A stretch of DNA of 64,000 nucleotides from Notolepis coatsorum (Eukaryota > Chordata > Actinopteri > Aulopiformes > Paralepididae): the NCBI GenBank assembly GCA_963971535.1, contig OZ020585.1, positions 158,912,883 through 158,976,882 on the forward strand, in the 5' to 3' direction. Below the pieces are notes generated by a model. The model did no database searches and was not told where the DNA came from. It worked only from the letters and a program-made list of their open reading frames with translations. The position numbers and the translations under genes were made by a program. Positions 1 to 10,415 of the stretch are shown here, piece after piece (position 1 is the first letter of the stretch; every line of letters begins with the position of its first letter).

Positions 1-30
1 AAAACGCGAAACATAATAATCAGTCAGCAG

Positions 31-398
31 CGCTCCACTGCTACCGCAGCCCAACACAAGTGCGTTGGAACAGCAGCCCAACACTACACAAGTTGGTTGC
101 CCGCGCTGCCGCGCTGCCGCACTTGCTCTTTGGATTTCATTTGGGACGTGGGACGGCTGCGCTTGCCTGCGCGTGGGGGCGGGGGGGCGCGGCCAATCAG
201 AGAAAAGCCGAACACAAGTTGGTTGCCTTTAATATTCACGCCTGCAACCAACTTGTGTTCGGCTTTTCTCTGATTGGCCGCGCCCCCCCGCCCCCACGCG
301 CAGGCAAGCGCACGTCCCAAATGAAATCCAAGGAGCAAGCGAGCGGCAAGCGAGCGGCAGGCTGCTGTTCCAACCAACTTGTGTTCAGCTGCGGTAGC
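31..398. repeat. Foldback (inverted-repeat) element A
   Basis: The left arm (about 31-226) is repeated as its reverse complement at about 244-398, separated by only about 17 bases. The arms carry GC-rich DNA with inverted CCAAT boxes and the phrase AACACAAGTTGGTTGC. The left arm is longer because short pieces near 60-115 are repeated. The segment at about 193-241 recurs as a direct copy at about 1683-1742, so the palindrome was probably built from that sequence. Reading frames across it are mirror shadows. No transposase is present. Confidence 0.8.
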
Positions 399-1520
399 AG
401 TGGACATACAGTACACCTCCTATCTATGTTGGGATTATGTTTGGTCATGACAAAACAATAAAAATCGCTGACAGAGCTCTCATATTTGCGAATGCATAAA
501 CTATATCTTAAATTATGGCGGATATAGTTTATGCATTCGCAAAATATGAGAGCGCGCCGCTGTCATTGAAGGGCTTCCTACAACAGAGCACCGCCGCTGC
601 TGCTGCTGAAGCTGTATCAAGCCGGCGGCGGTGCACGGACGCCGGGGAAAAACCACCGCGTCGCCCCGCTGGCGCTTCAGGCTCAGCAGCCTCCACGGGC
701 GAAATAACATATAACGTTACAGTTCCACACTGATGTACAGTGAGTGTCTAATATGGCTGTCGCGAAGTCATGCCTCTCCCTCTGAAAGCCCATCCACGCT
801 GTGTATCATAGACTACCAGATTCGCACTCGTGTATAAACAAAGCCCATACAGTTATGAAATGCGCTGAACTAGAAAGCGTAAAGTTATTATGTTTCGCGT
901 TCCATTGATTAACGCCATTACCTGCTGTGCTGTAGGAAGCAGAGGTACAGTAAGTTACAGTAGGTGTAGGTTACATGTTTAATCAAAGCCCATACAATTT
1001 TTCATAATATTTCAAATATCATAATGATGTGTTTTCTATATTATATCCACAATCATTCATCTAAAAAATTGTATGGGCTTTGATTAAACATGTAACCTAC
1101 ACCTACTGTAACTTACTGTACCTCTGCTTCCTACAGCACAGCAGGTAATGGCGTTAATCAATGGAACGCGAAACGTAGTCTATGATACCCAGCGTGGATG
1201 GGCTTTCAGAGGGAGAGGCATGACTTCGCGACAGCCATATTAGACACTCACTGTACATCAGTGTGGAACTGTAACGTTATATGTTATTTCGCCCGTGGAG
1301 GCTGCTGAGCCTGAAGCGCCAGCGGGGCGACGCGGTGGTTTTTCCCCGGCGTCCGTGCACCGCCGCCGGCTTGATACAGCTTCAGCAGCAGCAGCGGCGG
1401 TGCTCTGTTGTAGGAAGCCCTTCAATGACAGCGGCGCGCTCTCATATTTTGCGAAGCGATTTTTATTGTTTTGTCATGACCAAACATAATCCCAACATAG
1501 ATAGGAGGTGTACTGTATGT
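396..1520. repeat. Large foldback element B
   Basis: Nested arms pair across a centre at about 1002-1062. Segment 891-1001 pairs with 1063-1173, about 497-815 pairs with 1173-1462, and about 405-470 pairs with 1456-1510. Positions 816-890 exist only on the left, so one arm gained or lost about 75 bases. Bases 4-18 of the window are complementary to 886-900, so a further copy may begin before the window. Symmetric reading frames at 513-733 and 1281-1580 are the same arm read twice and are not genes. Confidence 0.8.
484..545. repeat. Small perfect hairpin inside foldback B
   Basis: A roughly 22-bp stem (about 484-512 against 521-545) reads TTGCGAATGCATAAACTATA on one side and its complement on the other. 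The matching place in the right arm near 1455 lacks it, so it was added to, or lost from, one arm only. No gene is implied. Confidence 0.7.
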
Positions 1521-1870
1521 CAAATGTCGGTCATGTGGTGGAAGTGTTTAGTACAGTCACACAACAGAACACCGCTGTAGAGTACAGTCACACAACAGAA
1601 CACCGCTGGTTCGACCAGCGCTTTTGCCGCGTCTCTCTTTGCGCGAGGGCGTGTGCTAGTGGATTGATTGATTGGCCGTGTGGCCAATCAGAGAAACGCT
1701 GAACGAAAAGCTGAACACAAGTTGGTTGCCTTTAATATTCACGCGGACGGCCAAGGCATTTCCTGAAGTGACGTCACGGCCGTGCTAGCTTTTAGATTCG
1801 GCTCATTAATATGCACCTGGCTATAGTGACGTCGGCGTTTGATAAGCTTTTTTGATTCGCACGTGCATGT
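1521..1870. promoter_or_regulatory. CCAAT palindrome plus two CRE sites
   Basis: A 9-bp palindrome with a GTGT centre holds opposed CCAAT boxes (1669-1690). A full CRE (TGACGTCA) lies at 1769-1776 and a second TGACGTC at 1827-1833. CRE and CCAAT boxes are binding sites for CREB/ATF and NF-Y in vertebrate promoters. The combination, with YY1-like sites 0.5 kb further on, suggests a promoter. It may instead be a promoter-like repeat, because part of it recurs in foldback A. An 18-bp phrase (ACAGTCACACAACAGAAC-like) is repeated near 1552-1604. No downstream exon could be fixed. Confidence 0.35.
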
Positions 1871-3058
1871 TATTCGTGCGTGGACCTTTTTAACTCTTTC
1901 AGAGTGATTTCCGGTGTCAAATGGAAAAAAATAAATAATGAAATTATATACCAATGATGTAAACTACCCATAATTGATCAGTAGGGTTTAACCTGGAGGT
2001 TGGGCTTTAATCATCTTTAGGATAGAGGGGGGTATCATGCACCCCCCGGAAATATACTTCTAACCAGTGTTTCTAGATTTGAAAAAAATTATAGGCTTAT
2101 GTTAACAAGTTGTCAGAGTGTCCCATGTATCATTTATATGCAAATTAAGGACATGATTATCAAAAAAACGCAAACAAATCTGTTTAATATATCTCAGCCA
2201 ATATTGCAGATAACTGAACCAATTTGGACAAGTCAATCAGGGCAAGCTTATTTGACGCATATCTCGCCTAGAAAGGCTTTCGAAATAGTGAAATGCCATT
2301 TGATGGTAGAAATTCGTTTGTTTTCACTCATAAGATGGCGGCGGTCATAAGATGGCGGCGGTCTCGTAACAATAACCTGCAAACCATCCACGTGGTACAT
2401 ACATGTACATAGGCGCCGCTATACTATAGGTGGCAGTGAGATCCTGCTGTAACAACCTCTGTGGAAATATTATCACATTTAAAAAAAGATAAAATCTCCT
2501 AAGTTTTAACCTTAACCTAAACAAACGTATTGCTGAAAATATACACTCTATGACTGCTGTCATATACTGCAGAGAACTCTTTCATGGCAAATAAGTAATC
2601 TGGTCTTTCCAAAGACATGCGGGACACGTGTGCACGAATACACCTTAAATGATTTTCGAATATAATGCAAAGTTTTGTTCATATTGATTCTACCAAGTGT
2701 ATACTTTTTATTTCTGAATTTCCCATTCTTAATTCTTACATGTGTGCATGAACACATTCATTGCTTTAGCTGCTTTGCACGAACAAACATGTACGCTAGC
2801 ATATTGTTACGGTAAAATACGTGGAAATGTACATTTTAAGACAAGACGACAGTCGCAGATTTCTATTATATAATGACTATTTGAAAACAATGACTTAATA
2901 TAAATGTCTTACTGGGTCGGGTCTTGCTGCTGTTCCTGTCTTTCAGGGCGGAAAAAGTTTTTTTTTTTGTGTAATGACGATTTATATAAGAACCTCCCAT
3001 GCGCAGAACAGCTTGCATAGGTATCTGTGTCTTTTGCCGGTAGCTAAATGACAATGTA
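1871..3058. other. AT-rich stretch without a recognisable gene
   Basis: Apart from the YY1-like pair at 2332-2359, I see no repeat family, RNA gene or credible coding frame. Short open frames on both strands lack recognisable domains. A run of T (about 2960) and ordinary AT-rich DNA fill the rest. Confidence 0.6.
2332..2359 (+). promoter_or_regulatory. Tandem YY1-like sites
   Basis: AAGATGGCGGC occurs twice (2332-2342 and 2349-2359) within a 17-bp direct repeat. This is the known YY1 core. In vertebrates it often lies just downstream of transcription starts of broadly expressed genes, and also in some retroelement promoters. No open frame or clear splice donor follows within a few hundred bases, so a linked gene is not shown. 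Confidence 0.35.
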
Positions 3059-3067
3059 ATTATAATG

Positions 3068-3104
<37 letters not shown>

Positions 3105-3359
3105 TAAAAGTTTATTAACAGATTGCAGAATGGGTACAGTGCAGTACAGCTCAATACATACAATTGTTAAGGGGATGCAGACCAGAGAAAGACTTCCCCC
3201 ATTTTCAATTCATCATATGTACACGACTTACAGATAGACAGTACTGCTACATCTATACATTTATGACATACCAGATTTGCAAATACAGTACTGTTTGTGA
3301 TACAAAAAGTGTCCAGAAAAAGAGTGTATATACATTTGACGTCGAAACTGTATACATTG

Positions 3360-3478
3360 GAGGAGGTTGGGTAGGTGGGGTGGGGTTGGGTGGGGTGGGG
3401 GGGGGGAGCTGTACATTGGAGGTGGGGGGGGGGGGGGGGGGGGTTGGGCAGGGGGGGGGGGGGGGACAACTGGGTTAG
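3360..3478. repeat. G-rich low-complexity tract
   Basis: Runs of G with scattered T form GGTGGGGTTGGG-type DNA in the 3' UTR of LINE copy 1. The complementary C-rich tract is seen in the same place in the 9060-9230 copy. Many G-runs could form G-quadruplexes on the plus strand. Confidence 0.8.
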
Positions 3479-4079
3479 GAAATGTTTCAACTCATTCAGA
3501 ACGCAGCGGCCCGCCTGATCTCAAACCTACCGAAGTCGGCCCATGTCACCCCACTTCTTAGGGACCTGCACTGGCTCCCCATTGCTGCACGAATCCGCTT
3601 CAAGGCCCTCGACCTAGCATACCGTGCGGCAAAGGGAACCGCTCCCGCCTACCTCCGGTCAATGGTTTCTAACTACACACCCTCAAGACCCCTACGCTCT
3701 GCATCTTCTGGCCGCCTCAGACCTACTCCTATCCAAGCTCCGGGAGGGTCATCAAAGAGAAGTCGCCTATTCTCAGTCCTTGCCCCACAATGGTGGAATG
3801 AACTATACCCACCCCAGTTAGGACAGCCGAAACACGTCCAATCTTTCGCCGTCGACTAAAGACGCACTTCTTCAACCATTATCTGAATTAAAAAAAAAAA
3901 TCTAACCCTAACTAACCGTACTGTCATGCACTTGTCCTAATAAACTAACCAGCACTCAACACTTTGATGAACATTGTTGCTCAGCTTGTGCCCTTCCTGA
4001 TGGCTTGTCGTACAGAACATGTAAGTCGCTTTGGATAAAAGCGTCAGCTAAATGACTAAATGTAAATGTAAATGTAAAT
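3479..4079 (+). mobile_element. L2/Maui-like LINE 3' end nested in LINE copy 1
   Basis: The piece starts with the C-terminal part of an L2 reverse transcriptase. It continues into a 3' UTR, a conserved tail near GTCGCTTTGGATAAAAGCGTC (4026-4046), and ends in TAAATG-type repeats (about 4060-4079). This tail is typical of fish L2 elements and their partner SINEs. It lies inside LINE copy 1 at the point where other copies read TGTAAATGTCC, a sequence resembling the element's own tail. Confidence 0.85.
3482..3859 (+). pseudogene. L2-type LINE ORF2 C-terminal fragment
   Basis: About 125 residues are open and include IQNAAARLI, LHWLPIAARIRFKAL and SGRLRPTP. These match the conserved region after the reverse transcriptase in L2 elements (pattern LQ-IQN-AAR, then LHWLP). 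The catalytic domain is absent because the copy is truncated at its 5' end. The frame ends just before the A-rich 3' UTR, so this is the natural C-terminus of a dead copy. It has no function of its own. Confidence 0.8.
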
Positions 4080-4083
4080 TTGT

Positions 4084-5264
4084 AGGGGCCATGTTTCGAA
4101 TTGCAGTATCCCGTATAGGTGTTCTTTGAGGGTGTTTTTGAAAGTGGGTAGTGATTCACATTCCTTTACAGCTTTGGGTAGGGCGTTCCACATTGATGTG
4201 GCATAATTGCGAAACGTGTTTAGTTCATTGTTTGAGCCGAATCTGGGTTTAACATGATTTGTTGAGCTTCCTCTAGTGGTTGTGGTATTCACTGACCTTT
4301 GGGAAGTATTTTGACATGTACATGGGTACCTTAGTCGTATAGTGTATCTTGTAGACCAGGCCCATTGCAAGTTGCTGTACTCTGTCGTCTACTCTAAGCC
4401 ATCCTAGGTTGTCAAAGTGGGCAGGGGTGAGGTGGGTTCTGGGGGTAAGGTCAAGTAGTAGTCTGACCAGTTTGTTTTGTGATGTTTGTAATTTAGATTT
4501 AAGCGCCTATGAGGTGCTTTGGTACCATGAGGTGCACGCATAGTCGTAGTATATTGAATGAGGGCTCCTGCCAGAGTCTTCAGGGTATTCTTGTTTCTTG
4601 AGAGGAGATCCGGTACAAGAATCTAGTTCGTTGGTTGACTTTTTTTATTACATTGGATGCCATTTTGTCACAGGAAAGATTTGCCTCTAGGATGGAACCC
4701 AGGTAGGTAATTTCGTCTTTCCTTGTGACAATATTGTCACCCATGCACTGCAACTGAGAAGCCGTCGGTCTTGCTGAGTTTGTTATTTGAACCGAAGAGA
4801 ATGGACTCTGTTTTGCCCATGTGTAATGATAGTTTGTTATCAGCGAGCCATATGCAGATTTTGCCTATATAGTTCCGAGCTGAGGGTTTTTTCAACCTGC
4901 AACTTGTTCTTGTCAGAGACCAGCATGGCTGAGTCGTCCGCAAACAGGAACAAGTTGCAGTCACAGGCTGACGACATGTCATTTGCATAAATTAGGAAGA
5001 GTAGCGGTCCTAGTATGCTTCCTTGTGGAACACCACAGCTCACTGTGAGGGGGGGGGATAGAGTATACCGTTTACCTCTACCATCTGTTCTCTCCCCTCC
5101 AGGTAGGATTGCATCCAGCTCACTGATAAGCTATCAAAATCAATTGCTTTTAGCTTGTCAATCAGAATGGAGTGATTGACAGTATCGAAGGCCTTTTGTA
5201 GGTCCAGCATGACCATGCCGCAGTATTTGCCTGCGTCCACCTCTTGTTTGATGTGGTCGTTCAA
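4084..5264 (-). pseudogene. LINE reverse transcriptase remnant
   Basis: The fragment order on the minus strand matches a LINE ORF2. A piece with LQKAFDTVNHSIL (5040-5264) is motif A of reverse transcriptase. A piece with CGVPQGSILGPLLF and FLFADD (4840-5043) covers motif B and the catalytic FADD box. A piece with NKLSLHMGKTESILFGS follows (4737-4988). The C-terminal tail NALPKAVKECESLPTFK lies at 4056-4370. The pieces sit in different frames with stops between them, so the gene is dead. A near-identical tail occurs at 58310-58585 (minus) and a matching plus-strand one at about 8640-9050. The family is CR1/L2-group by motif style; the exact clade is not resolved. Confidence 0.85.
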
Positions 5265-5279
5265 ATAGAGGAGGCATGT

Positions 5280-6965
5280 GTCAGGGAGCAGCTAGATATA
5301 TAGCTTAGCACAAGGGCTGGAAGCAGTAGGGAGCAGCTAGCTATATAGCTTAGCACAAGGGCTGGAAGCAGTAGGGAGCAGCTAGCTATATAGCTTAGCA
5401 CAAGGGCTGGAAGCAGTATAGGGACCAGCTAGCCTGCTTAGCACAAGGGCTGGAAGCAGTAGGGAGCAGCTAGCTATAGCTTAGCACAAGGGCTGGAAGC
5501 AGTATAGGGACCAGCTAGCATATAGCTTAGCATAAGGGCTGGAAGCAGTAGGGAGCAGCTAGCTATAGCTTAGCACAAGGGCTGGAAGCAGTATAGGGAC
5601 CAGCTAGCTATAGCTTAGCACAAGGGCTGGAAGCAGTAGGGAGCAGCTAGCTATAGCTTAGCACAAGGGCTGGAAGCAGTATAGGGACCAGCTAGCCTAT
5701 AGCTTAGCACAAGGGCTGGAAGCAGTATAGGGACCAGCTAGCCTGCTTAGCACAAGGGCTGGAAGCAGTAGGGAGCAGCTAGCTATAGCTTAGCACAAGG
5801 GCTGGAAGCAGTATAGGGACCAGCTAGCCTATAGCTTAGCATAAGGGCTGGAAGCAGTAGGGAGCAGCTAGCTATAGCTTAGCACAAGGGCTGGAAGCAG
5901 TATAGGGACCAGCTAGCCTATAGCTTAGCACAAGGGCTGGAAGCAGTAGGGAGCAGCTAGCTATAGCTTAGCACAAGGGCTGGAAGCAGTATAGGGACCA
6001 GCTAGCTATAGCTTAGCACAAGGGCTGGAAGCAGTATAGGGACCAGCTAGCCTATAGCTTAGCATAAGGGCTGGAAGCAGTAGGGAGCAGCTAGCTATAG
6101 CTTAGCACAAGGGCTGGAAGCAGTATAGGGACCAGCTAGCCTGCTTAGCACAAGGGCTGGAAGCAGTAGGGAGCAGCTAGCTATAGCTTAGCACAAGGGC
6201 TGGAAGCAGTATAGGGACCAGCTAGCATATAGCTTAGCATAAGGGCTGGAAGCAGTAGGGAGCAGCTAGCTATAGCTTAGCACAAGGGCTGGAAGCAGTA
6301 TAGGGACCAGCTAGCTATAGCTTAGCACAAGGGCTGGAAGCAGTAGGGAGCAGCTAGCTATAGCTTAGCACAAGGGCTGGAAGCAGTATAGGGACCAGCT
6401 AGCCTATAGCTTAGCACAAGGGCTGGAAGCAGTATATGGACCAGCTAGCCTGCTTAGCACAAGGGCTGGAAGCAGTAGGGAGCAGCTAGCTATAGCTTAG
6501 CACAAGGGCTGGAAGCAGTATAGGGACCAGCTAGCCTATAGCTTAGCATAAGGGCTGGAAGCAGTAGGGAGCAGCTAGCTATAGCTTAGCACAAGGGCTG
6601 GAAGCAGTATAGGGACCAGCTAGCCTATAGCTTAGCACAAGGGCTGGAAGCAGTAGGGAGCAGCTAGCTATAGCTTAGCACAAGGGCTGGAAGCAGTATA
6701 GGGACCAGCTAGCTATAGCTTAGCACAAGGGCTGGAAGCAGTATAGGGACCAGCTAGCCTATAGCTTAGCATAAGGGCTGGAAGCAGTAGGGAGCAGCTA
6801 GCTATAGCTTAGCACAAGGGCTGGAAGCAGTATAGGGACCAGCTAGCCTGCTTAGCACAAGGGCTGGAAGCAGTAGGGAGCAGCTAGCTATAGCTTAGCA
6901 CAAGGGCTGGAAGCAGTATAGGGACCAGCTAGCCTATAGCTTAGCATAAGGGCTGGAAGCAGCTC
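5280..6965. repeat. ~44-bp satellite with ~707-bp higher-order period
   Basis: The unit is about 44 bp and contains GCTTAGCACAAGGGCTGGAA with AGCAGCTAGCTATA or ACCAGCTAGCCTATA variants. A marker variant (AGCCTGCTTAGC) occurs near 5431, 5740, 6138, 6448 and 6845. The spacings of about 309 and 397-398 bp alternate, giving a higher-order period of about 707 bp. A second marker (AGCATATAGCTTAGCATAAG) recurs at about the same interval (5517, 6224). No coding role is seen. Confidence 0.9.
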
Positions 6966-8050
6966 AGTAGCTAACATAACAACTGTGGTTAAGGCCTTTA
7001 TTAACCAGCAGCTCAGTAGCTAACATAACAACACTGTGGTTAAGGCCTTTAAATAGCTGCACTCATAGGAGCCTGCATGTTGATGTAGCCTCATAAAGCT
7101 AACATTATAGCTGCACTCATAGGATGTTGATGTAGCCTCATAAAGCTGCATATGCTGCACTCATAGGAGCGTGTTGATGTAGCCTCATAAAGCTAACAAG
7201 AGTATATGTAATACTGTGGTTATGGCCTCTATAGTTAGCAGCTCATAGCTAACATAATACTGTGGTTAAGGCCTGCAGCAGCTCAGTAGCTAACATAACA
7301 ACACTGTAGTTAAGGCCTTTAACCAGCAGCTCAGTAGCTAACATAACAACTGTGGTTAAGGCCTTTAAATAGCTGCACTCATAGAAGCCTGCATGTTGAT
7401 GTAGCCTCATAAAGCTAACATTATAGCTGCACTCATAGGATGTTGATGTAGCCTCATAAAGCTGCATATGCTGCACTCATAGGAGCGTGTTGATGTAGCC
7501 TCATAAAGCTAACAAGAGTATATGTAATACTGTGGTTATGGCCTCTATAGTTAGCAGCTCATAGCTAACATAATACTGTGGTTAAGGCCTGCAGCAGCTC
7601 AGTAGCTAACATAACAACACTGTAGTTAAGGCCTTTAACCAGCAGCTCAGTAGCTAACATAACAACTGTGGTTAAGGCCTTTAAATAGCTGCACTCATAG
7701 AAGCCTGCATGTTGATGTAGCCTCATAAAGCTAACATTATAGCTGCACTCATAGGATGTTGATGTAGCCTCATAAAGCTGCATATGCTGCACTCATAGGA
7801 GCGTGTTGATGTAGCCTCATAAAGCTAACAAGAGTATATGTAATACTGTGGTTATGGCCTCTATAGTTAGCAGCTCATAGCTAACATAATACTGTGGTTA
7901 AGGCCTGCAGCAGCTCAGTAGCTAACATAACAACACTGTAGTTAAGGCCTTTAACCAGCAGCTCAGTAGCTAACATAACAACTGTGGTTAAGGCCTTTAA
8001 CCTGTGGTTAAGGCCTTTAACCGCAGCTCAGTACGCTAACATAACAATAC
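6961..8050. repeat. ~316-bp tandem satellite
   Basis: A unit containing GCTCAGTAGCTAACATAACA, TGTGGTTAAGGCC and TGATGTAGCCTCATAAAGCT repeats with a period of about 316 bp, seen from two identical 75-codon shadow frames at 7249-7476 and 7565-7792. The first repeat near 6965-7250 is more diverged. Each unit contains smaller internal repeats of the same phrases. It directly abuts the 44-bp satellite and shares GCTAGC/GCTAAC words with it. Confidence 0.88.
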
Positions 8051-8142
8051 TGGTTACTGATTTATTATTTACATTGAAAAGATACAGAGATAATTTGTTA
8101 AAGCTGGACCAGCACACTACACCTAGGTTAGTAAACCTAGGC

Positions 8143-8620
8143 CCCAGATTCAGATTCAGATTCAGATTCCTTTATTTAGCCATTTGTGTAAAACATAATT
8201 GTTGCAGCAATACAGTGTATGCATTTCCTTTCTTTTTTCACAGAAAACAACACCAACACAGACAAGAAACGAAACAGTGCAGTGGGGGATTAATCAATAA
8301 ATACATTATATAAAGTGAAGAGTGCAGGGATCCAGTACGGACTAGTGCAGTGCAGTCAGTGTCATTGTGCCAGTGTCACTTGGGGGCAGAGGGGGGGGGT
8401 ACCGAGGGGGGGGGGGGGACCTGAGGCATTGATCAGCCTGGCGGCTGAGGGGAAGAAGCTCAGTCTGTGTCGAGCTTTCACAGCCTTTGGGATCCTCAGC
8501 CTTCTCCCAGAGGGGAGCAGGGTGAAGAGGCTGTGACCCTCTGCTAAAGCTCCACTCCTGCACTAAAGTCGGGGATTCAGTTGGACTCAGATCTGCTGCG
8601 TTCCCCCCTACCTGGTGACA
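8143..8620 (-). mobile_element. LINE 3' end with AATCTG tail
   Basis: Read on the minus strand, 8560 down to about 8420 encodes a piece with LLPSGRRLRIPKAVKARHR and SFFPSAARLIN. This is the C-terminal signature of a common fish LINE. A 3' UTR follows, and the copy ends in repeated AATCTG units (8143-8170). The LINE at 60670-61435 carries the same domain in the other orientation (LLPSGRRYRAFKARTSRLQNSFF). A G-rich tract of about 20 bases at 8400-8420 interrupts the frame. The copy is a non-functional 5'-truncated fragment. Confidence 0.75.
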
Positions 8621-8639
8621 GTGTACATCTCATAAAGTA

Positions 8640-9486
8640 GGGATAATCCACCCTGCTACACAAACATCTCAAAACAAACTGGTCAGACTACTGCTTGACC
8701 TTACTTCTAGAACCCACCTCGCCCCTGCCCACGTGACAACCTAGGATGGCTTAGAGTAGACGACAGAGTACAGCAACTTGCAATGGGCCTGTCTACAAGA
8801 TACATACACGACCAAGGTATATGTGTACAGGTCAAAATACTTCCCAAAGGTCAGTGAATACCACGACCACAACACCATGGGAGCTCCACAAATCATGTTA
8901 AACCCAGATTCGGCTCAAACAGGGACTAAACACGTTTTGCAATTATGCCACATCAATGTGGAACGCCCTACCCAAAGATGTAAAGGAATGTGAATCACTA
9001 CCCACTTTCAAAACACTCTCAAAGAACACCTACGGGAGACTGCAATTCGAAACTGGCCCCTGTAAATGTCCTAACCCAACCCCCTCCAATGTACAGTAAA
9101 GTACCAAACATGGTTTTGTCAATATTCCAATGTACAGTTGTGCTTGTGCAGTTGTACAGTGTGCCCCCCCCCCACCCCTCCTACCCCCCCCCCCACCTAT
9201 AATGTACGGTTCTACGTCAAATATATACTCTCTTTTCTAGACTCTTTTTGTATCACAAACAGTAGGCCTACTGTATTTGCAAATCTGGTATGTCATAAAT
9301 GTATAGAAGTGTCTATCTGTATGTCACATGTCATGTTATGATGAATTGAAAATGGGGGTCCCTGATGTAAACAAGACGAACGTCTTTCTCTGGTCTGCAT
9401 GCCCTTAACAATTGTATGTATTGAGCTGTACTGTATTGTACCCATTCTGCAATCTGTTAACAAAGTTTTCAATCAATCAATCAAAA
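8640..9486 (+). mobile_element. CR1/L2-group LINE copy 2 (3' end, plus strand)
   Basis: The last part of ORF2 is present but frameshifted: sequence at about 8650-9050 matches, in opposite orientation, the coding tail at 4084-4500. The common 3' UTR follows (about 9060-9460), with a C-rich tract, and the copy ends in short ATCA repeats (about 9470-9483). This copy shows what the 3' UTR looks like without the insertion found in copy 1. It is dead and 5'-truncated. Confidence 0.85.
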
Positions 9487-9499
9487 CCGTGGTCAGTCT

Positions 9500-9713
9500 G
9501 TGCGGAGAAACAAGGATAGCATGGTTGCCAGATCGGATTAACAATATCCGAACCGCCCATTGTTATCAAAGGTTTGTCAGATTAAGGCTGACTCTCAAAT
9601 CTGGCAACACTGATGCGTTGCATTGTGGGGGATCCCGGTTTGAAATTTGAATTGAACCGCGCTACAGACAGAGCCTGCACGTCGTGAGCAACGGAATTGC
9701 ATCTTCTCCTCAG
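9500..9713 (+). promoter_or_regulatory. Possible promoter and non-coding first exon
   Basis: TTGCATTGTGGG at about 9619-9630 reads CCCACAATGCAA on the minus strand, close to the known ZNF143/STAF site found in many TATA-less vertebrate promoters. About 85 bases downstream, CTCCTCAG is followed by GTAATT (9714), a good splice donor. No ATG lies between about 9645 and 9713, so this would be a 5' UTR exon. Later splice-like exons at 10416-10478 and 10604-10650 fit the same orientation. The assignment is inferred; no known gene is recognised. Confidence 0.3.
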
Positions 9714-9859
9714 GTAATTGTGCAACACATATCTTTTATTATTTATAAGTAATGCGTGCCGCTGATATAAATGAGTGCTGTTTAGTCTGTGTTTTCAGTG
9801 ACTACTGTAACGTTATTAGCTCGATATTATTAAACTGGCGGGATCTGTAAAATACCAGA

Positions 9860-10256
9860 GCTGCTAACTGGCTAACGGTATGACTAGCTAACGTTGTATA
9901 CTGTACCCGGAGCTGCTAACGTTATGACTATGACAGCTAACTTTTGGTACCTACTGTACCAGGAGCTGCTAACTGGCTAACGTTATGAGAGCTAACGTTG
10001 GGGTACATATATACTGTACCCGGAGCTGCTAACGTTATGACTATGAGAGCTAACTTTTGGTACCTACTGTACCAGGAGCTGCTAACTGGCTAACGTTATG
10101 AGAGCTAACGTTGGGGTACATACTGTACCCGGAGCTGCTAACGTTATGACTATGAGAGATAACTTTTGGTACCTATACTGTACCAGGAGCTGCTAACGTT
10201 ATGAGAGCTAACGTTGGGGTACATACTGTACCCGGAGCTGCTAACTGGCTATCATT
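9860..10256. repeat. GCTAACGTTATGA tandem repeat
   Basis: About four irregular units of roughly 110-120 bp contain GAGCTGCTAACGTTATGACTA, GAGAGCTAAC and TACTGTACC. They lie between the first-exon candidate and the micro-exons, so they would be in the first intron if a gene exists. Confidence 0.8.
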
Positions 10257-10261
10257 CAGGT

Positions 10262-10372
10262 GGGGCTTATAGTGTGAAAAGTATGCTAACCCTACTGTCA
10301 TGCACTAATAAACTAACCTACACTGTAACACGCAACACTTTGATGAATATTGTTACTCAGCTGATAGAGTTG
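10262..10372 (+). mobile_element. Fragment of L2/Maui-like LINE 3' UTR
   Basis: The sequence at about 10290-10360 (CTACTGTCATGCACTAATAA, then CAACACTTTGATGAAT) matches the 3' UTR of the L2-like copy at 3908-3987 with small gaps. It is a short relic and lacks the terminal tail. Confidence 0.65.
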
Positions 10373-10415
10373 TAATAAAATATATAATTTCATTGTTGCA
10401 AATATACTGTTACAG

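Larger units (their letters stand above)
3059..5270 (-). mobile_element. CR1/L2-group LINE copy 1, split by an L2-like insertion
   Basis: On the minus strand, reverse transcriptase remnants (5264 down to about 4080) are followed by a 3' UTR (about 3478 down to 3110) and a tail of ATCA repeats (3102-3068). The 3' UTR is recognised because near-identical ones occur at about 9060-9486, 14490-14610 and 35820-36210. All contain the phrase TTAACAATTGTATGTATTG or a close variant, and three of them end in a tetranucleotide tail. An L2/Maui-like piece on the plus strand (3479-4079) separates coding region from 3' UTR. The 5' part is missing, and the element abuts a satellite at about 5280. Confidence 0.85.

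Noticed and set aside
5280-8050. CRISPR-like regular repeats
   Set aside because: Units are contiguous variants with no unique spacers, and the DNA is clearly eukaryotic.
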